A stretch of 9,520 nt of DNA from Thiotrichales bacterium (lineage in GTDB: Bacteria > Pseudomonadota > Gammaproteobacteria > UWMA-0217): contig JANTGD010000116.1 of NCBI GenBank assembly GCA_024763135.1, forward strand, positions 1 through 9,520, given 5' to 3'. The notes below the pieces were generated by a model. The model was given only the letters and a program-made list of their open reading frames with translations, was not told the origin of the DNA and did no database searches. The translations under genes and the position numbers were made by a program. Positions 6,891 through 9,520 of the stretch are shown piece after piece. How positions within the stretch are numbered: position 1 is the first letter of the stretch; every line of letters begins with the position of its first letter.

Positions 6891-8031
6891 TAAACGCATA
6901 TGCATCGTGGCAGGTGAACCGTCGGGCGACATGCACGCCGCTGGCCTCGTAACTGAGTTAAAGGAACACGATCTGCCATTGCAGATTGAGGCAATGGGTG
7001 GCGATGCCCTCAAACGCACGGGTGCCGAGATCCTCATCGATAACCGCGAGCTCGCGGTGGTGGGGTTGGTGGAAGTCCTACGACACTACCCGACGATTCG
7101 TCGCGCCCTCAAAACCCTGGAAAAGCGTTTGGAAACCCATCCACCGGATCTGTTGGTGCTGGTTGATTACGTCGAATTCAATCTGCGACTTGCGCGGCAC
7201 GCCAAACAATTGGGCGTTCCTGTGTTGTTTTATATCAGCCCGCAGGTCTGGGCCTGGCGGCCCAAACGGGTTAAAAAAATTGGTCAGCGTATTGATATGA
7301 TGGCCGTGATCTTTCCGTTCGAGGTCCCCTTCTACACACGTTATGGCATTCCAGTGCGCTACGTGGGCAATCCGCTGGTCGGCAAAGTCAAACCAAGTCG
7401 GCCGGCCAGCGAGCTGCTGGTGGAACTCGACCTGACCCCCGATCAACCTATTATCGGGCTGCAACCGGGTAGTCGTTTGAGTGAACTCACGCGCTTGGCC
7501 CCGCTGTTTACCCGCACAGCCCTTGCGATCAACAAATTACGCCCGGACATACAATTTGTCGTCCCGGTGGCACCAGGACTGTCGCGGCAAACCGTCGAAG
7601 ACCTGACACGTGCATTCCCTGCTCTTCGTTTGATACAAACTCCCAACCCTTATGACGTGATGCAACTTTGCCAAGTGATTGTAACGGCTTCCGGGACAGC
7701 AACATTGGAAACCGCCTTGATGCGTGTGCCCATGTTGATCGCGTATCAAGTTGCTCCGCTGAGCTATGCGATTTTTCGCAGACTCATCAATATTGAGCAT
7801 ATTGGGCTGGCCAATATTGTTGCTGGCCGGCGCGTCGTTAAAGAATTTATTCAAAGCGATGCAACACCAGACGCATTGGCCAATGAGGCGCTCAGGCTAC
7901 TGGACGACAAAGCCTACCGCGCTGAAATCCTAAGAGGCTATGATCTGATCGCACAGAATCTGGGACAGCATCACGGCTCGACCGCAATCGCTCAACTTAC
8001 GCTGGAGATGTTGCAGGCTGAGCAGAACTGA
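6868..8031 (+). CDS. lpxB: Lipid-A-disaccharide synthase
   Basis: LpxB (glycosyltransferase family 19) condenses UDP-2,3-diacyl-glucosamine with lipid X at the inner membrane, forming the beta-1,6-linked lipid A disaccharide. From the ATG at 6868 it has 387 residues (E. coli 382). Recognisable blocks are VAGEPSGD (14-21), LVDYVEFN (98-105) with D100 matching the essential E. coli D98, ISPQVWAWR (123-131), GLQPGSRLSE (197-206) and ASGTATLETAL (274-284). HIGLANIVAGRRVVKE (311-326) replaces the usual LPN with LAN. The start lies 26 bp inside gnnB, without a clear Shine-Dalgarno sequence, which suggests coupling to gnnB translation; an upstream TTG at 6853 is possible but less likely. If GnnA/GnnB work as proposed, this LpxB must accept substrates with amide-linked acyl chains at position 3. 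Confidence 0.97.
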   Translation: MRSSKPSAKRICIVAGEPSGDMHAAGLVTELKEHDLPLQIEAMGGDALKRTGAEILIDNRELAVVGLVEVLRHYPTIRRALKTLEKRLETHPPDLLVLVDYVEFNLRLARHAKQLGVPVLFYISPQVWAWRPKRVKKIGQRIDMMAVIFPFEVPFYTRYGIPVRYVGNPLVGKVKPSRPASELLVELDLTPDQPIIGLQPGSRLSELTRLAPLFTRTALAINKLRPDIQFVVPVAPGLSRQTVEDLTRAFPALRLIQTPNPYDVMQLCQVIVTASGTATLETALMRVPMLIAYQVAPLSYAIFRRLINIEHIGLANIVAGRRVVKEFIQSDATPDALANEALRLLDDKAYRAEILRGYDLIAQNLGQHHGSTAIAQLTLEMLQAEQN

Positions 8032-8060
8032 CAGGACCTCGCGTTGACTGATTGAGTGCC

Positions 8061-8390
8061 TTAGTCTGAGTGTTTGCTTGGGGTATACAGTGGTGTCGGA
8101 AAAGCTGTGACTTTGTCATCGAGTTTGGTAATTTTGGATGTGCCGCGCTGTTCTACTTCATCAATGCGCACTACCGCATGCATTGGGACATAGCTACGTC
8201 TCACCCCGCTAAACTCCTTTTCGAGCCGTTCTTCGGCGGGATCCACAACCACGCCACTTCGTTCACCGAATACTAATTCCTCGATGACAAGGAAGCCGAA
8301 AAGATCGGCTTGATACACTCGTTTTGCGAAGATTTCATACACTTCACCTCGATTGATGAACTCAACACGATACAACTGGCTGCGACTCAT
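8061..8390 (-). CDS. DUF1820-family conserved protein
   Basis: A 109-residue soluble protein starting MSRSQLYRVEFINRGEVYEI and containing VYQADLFGFLVIEELVFGE, VVDPAEERLEKEF and YVPMHAVVRIDEVE. From memory this is the DUF1820 family (PF08850), a small gammaproteobacterial family without an established function; I propose none. It has no signal peptide or membrane segment. The frame can be extended upstream to 8480, but the ATG at 8390 gives the family-typical start and has a GAGAG stretch a few bases before it (minus strand). An extended minus-10-like TGTTATTTT lies about 50 bp upstream (8439-8447, read on the minus strand). The gene is convergent with lpxB; the 29-bp gap shows no clear terminator. 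Confidence 0.9.
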   Translation of the reverse strand: MSRSQLYRVEFINRGEVYEIFAKRVYQADLFGFLVIEELVFGERSGVVVDPAEERLEKEFSGVRRSYVPMHAVVRIDEVEQRGTSKITKLDDKVTAFPTPLYTPSKHSD

Positions 8391-8507
8391 AACACTCTCA
8401 AGTACCAACTGATAGACAAACAAACTGTTAAGAATAACAAAATAACATCCCAATTCGCGCCACGAACCGTTAAACTGCAAACAAGTTCAGACAAACTGTA
8501 GGGTCAT

Positions 8508-8727
8508 ACTAAGACAATCCTAAGTAAAAAAGCCTCCTACGGAGCGTCCCAGATTCTACGGGTCAAGGCGCGGCTCACCGGCAATGGCTGTCCTTGCCAA
8601 TCCGTGCAGCACCGGCCCGTAACATCTGGGACGCTACCCGCGGGCAAGTTCTCTGGGGCCTTGCACCGGCTTGTACCTGAGGGCTCTAAGACCCTCTGAA
8701 TCAGGCTTTATTTTGGATTGTCTTAGT
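8508..8727. repeat. 220-bp structured element bounded by perfect 13-bp inverted repeats
   Basis: ACTAAGACAATCC (8508-8520) and its exact reverse complement (8715-8727) bound this segment; a second pair, AAAGCCT/AGGCTTT, lies just inside. The interior is more GC-rich than its flanks and can fold strongly. AGCGTCCCAGAT (8543-8554) pairs fully with 8624-8635, then a 3-by-3 internal loop, then ACGGG (8558-8562) with CCCGT (8616-8620), capped by a GGCAA/TTGCC hairpin (8580-8598). Smaller hairpins are GCAAG/CTTGC (8644-8664) and GAGGG/CCCTC (around 8679-8696). GCACCGGC occurs twice (8609-8616, 8663-8670). On the minus strand a short CTCC/GGAG hairpin precedes six T residues (8544-8526), a weak terminator. 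No open frame of note. It could be a miniature mobile element, a structured RNA gene or both; no target duplication is evident. Confidence 0.6.
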
Positions 8728-8728
8728 T

Positions 8729-8876
8729 ATCAGGGGGTACCACCTAATTGGTCACATTTGCTTACACCTTATTGTGCGAAGGTGACTTACTCGGAATTGC
8801 CTTAGTAATAGCCTTCCAGGAGGCTGTCCGCGAATCGCAGACTTGCAAGGGGAATATGAGTGGGATCCCCCCTGAT
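8729..8876. repeat. Possible eroded element bounded by ATCAGGGGG inverted repeats
   Basis: ATCAGGGGG at 8729-8737 is matched by its reverse complement at 8868-8876. The sequences just inside (TACCACC on the left, GATCCCAC on the right in reverse complement) are alike when one or two gaps are allowed, so the inverted similarity extends beyond nine bases. The segment begins one base after the previous element ends. It contains no convincing gene. The bases between its right end and the next element (8877-8897) hold nothing recognisable. Confidence 0.35.
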
Positions 8877-8897
8877 TTGTAGATGATAGCAGCGCTT

Positions 8898-9043
8898 TTA
8901 ACAGGCTGTTGAAAAACTCTCAGGTGAGTGCGAGACAAGGCAAAATCTGGAGAAAAAGCGCAGTTCACACGCAGTAAATGAGCATTTTGAGCCACAATTA
9001 ACGCTGGATCGTGCCAGCTGAGTGTTTTTCAACAACCTGTTAA
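8898..9043. repeat. MITE-like element with CAGGYTGTTGAAAAAC termini and TTAA flanks
   Basis: The left end reads CAGGCTGTTGAAAAAC (8902-8917); the right end (9024-9039), in reverse complement, is the same except for one base. Similarity continues inward through CTCAG with scattered mismatches to about 29 bases. TTAA flanks both sides (8898-8901 and 9040-9043), consistent with a 4-bp target duplication, although TTAA is its own reverse complement and so could also be part of the repeat. The interior is about 100 bp without a transposase. Termini of this kind (CAGGTTGTTGAAAAA) are familiar to me from dispersed insertion sequences and miniature elements in proteobacteria; assignment to a specific IS family would need a database comparison. 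Confidence 0.75.
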
Positions 9044-9384
9044 ACGAGCATTAGGGGGAAATTTAGCCAAATACTGCTTTTCTTCAGTCGCCGCTCTATT
9101 CCCGGATAACCGCATTGTCGAAGTTGTCCACTTGCAGAGAACATTCGTTAAAGCGACGCAAAAGACTTTATCGGCCGAGTCGAAAATCCCTGCGATATGC
9201 GAGCGGCCCCAAAACATCGCAAAAAAACCCGCGTAACCGGTGCAGGTAGTGCAGCTATCAAGCCCTATCAACTCGATGGCGGGGCAGCAAACAGCGCGCA
9301 CCGGGGTTTTCGGGCTGGGCAGGCGCCGGCAACAGTCTCGGAGTCACAACTAGTACCTCGTCCAGCTTAAAATGACGGGCGCAG

Positions 9385-9422
9385 TTGTCCTGTCCGCCTA
9401 CCCAGGCATGCAGACAGGACAA
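9385..9422. repeat. Perfect 10-bp inverted repeat (stem-loop)
   Basis: TTGTCCTGTC (9385-9394) pairs exactly with GACAGGACAA (9413-9422) around an 18-base spacer, which itself contains CCT/AGG able to extend the fold. No T-run follows on either strand, so it does not look like an intrinsic terminator. It might be a protein-binding or recombination site, or part of a mobile element; nothing in the window decides this. Confidence 0.5.
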
Positions 9423-9437
9423 TCCTTCGGGCGATTC

Positions 9438-9520
9438 TGTGATGCTACGCCTCGGTGTTGCAGTGCTTGCCAAGGACGCGGCCATTGCCTGCGCACTGCG
9501 CCTTGATGCGCAGCATCACA
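9438..9520. repeat. Inverted repeat TGTGATGCT ending exactly at the window edge
   Basis: TGTGATGCT (9438-9446) has its reverse complement at 9512-9520, the last nine bases visible. Allowing mismatches, the two arms agree at 14 of the first 16 positions (CGC and TC continue inside). The arms are 65 bases apart. Whether the repeat extends outward cannot be seen. Confidence 0.4.

Larger units (their letters stand above)
9044..9520. other. Right-edge region without a recognisable gene
   Basis: I see no supported gene here. Frames on either strand stay open for 75-90 codons, but their translations show no family motif, and one of them (9029-9301, minus) ends inside the neighbouring repeat element. 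A plus-strand frame beginning at an ATG at 9442 (MLRLGVAVLAKDA...) runs off the right edge; it lacks a clear ribosome binding site and I do not recognise it. The stretch contains the two inverted repeats listed separately. It may be decayed mobile DNA, but I cannot show that. Confidence 0.4.

Noticed and set aside
8391..8480. Thirty-residue N-terminal extension of the DUF1820 protein
   Set aside because: The extension is hydrophobic and unlike the family; MSRSQLYRVEF at 8390 is the expected start.
8508..8727. Retron-type msr-msd RNA, suggested by paired ends enclosing a long hairpin
   Set aside because: No reverse transcriptase gene is present nearby, and the expected branching-G context just inside the first end repeat is not seen on either strand.
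8508..8727. Integron attC site
   Set aside because: The GTTRRRY/RYYYAAC core sites are missing and no integrase or gene cassette accompanies it.
8762..8995. Minus-strand frame of 77 codons
   Set aside because: It spans the end of one repeat element and part of another and reads a typical miniature-element translation, so it is not a gene.

Overview
The window looks like the chromosome of a gram-negative proteobacterium, most likely a gammaproteobacterium or a relative such as Acidithiobacillia. The signs are a full-length class I DnaE, lipid A genes, and a DUF1820-type small protein, a family I associate with Gammaproteobacteria. No species can be named from the sequence. About 8 kb of the 9.5 kb is compact coding sequence. 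Both ends are intergenic and rich in inverted-repeat elements.

Layout. Positions 1-262 (downstream of dnaE) hold only the edge of an unidentified minus-strand reading frame and a 160-bp inverted-repeat element. That element sits directly after the dnaE stop codon and is flanked by a TCAA duplication. Positions 263-4313 (minus strand) carry rnhB followed by dnaE, overlapping by 8 bp. A 161-bp divergent gap (4314-4474) separates them from a tight plus-strand operon at 4475-8031: an FKBP-type prolyl isomerase, a Gfo/Idh-family oxidoreductase (gnnA), a DegT/AHBA-family aminotransferase (gnnB), and lpxB. A convergent DUF1820 gene (8061-8390, minus) follows. From 8391 to the right edge no gene is recognised. 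This 1.1 kb holds at least three separate inverted-repeat-bounded segments (8508-8727, 8729-8876, 8898-9043) and further inverted repeats near the edge.

How the genes fit together. LpxB joins two acylated sugar nucleotides into the lipid A disaccharide. GnnA and GnnB are known from Acidithiobacillus ferrooxidans to convert UDP-GlcNAc to its 3-amino analogue (UDP-GlcNAc3N). An adapted LpxA then uses this to give lipid A with amide-linked acyl chains at position 3. A gnnA-gnnB pair coupled to lpxB predicts 2,3-diamino-2,3-dideoxyglucose lipid A in this organism. lpxA is not in the window. An FKBP gene occupies the position just upstream of gnnA where lpxA would be expected, and the usual co-directional lpxB-rnhB-dnaE order is broken into a head-to-head arrangement. 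RnhB and DnaE serve RNA/DNA hybrid removal and chromosome replication.

The strongest leads are the predicted diamino lipid A operon with displaced lpxA, the non-autonomous element inserted exactly at the dnaE stop codon, and the 220-bp, highly structured segment at 8508-8727, which could be a mobile element, a structured RNA, or both.
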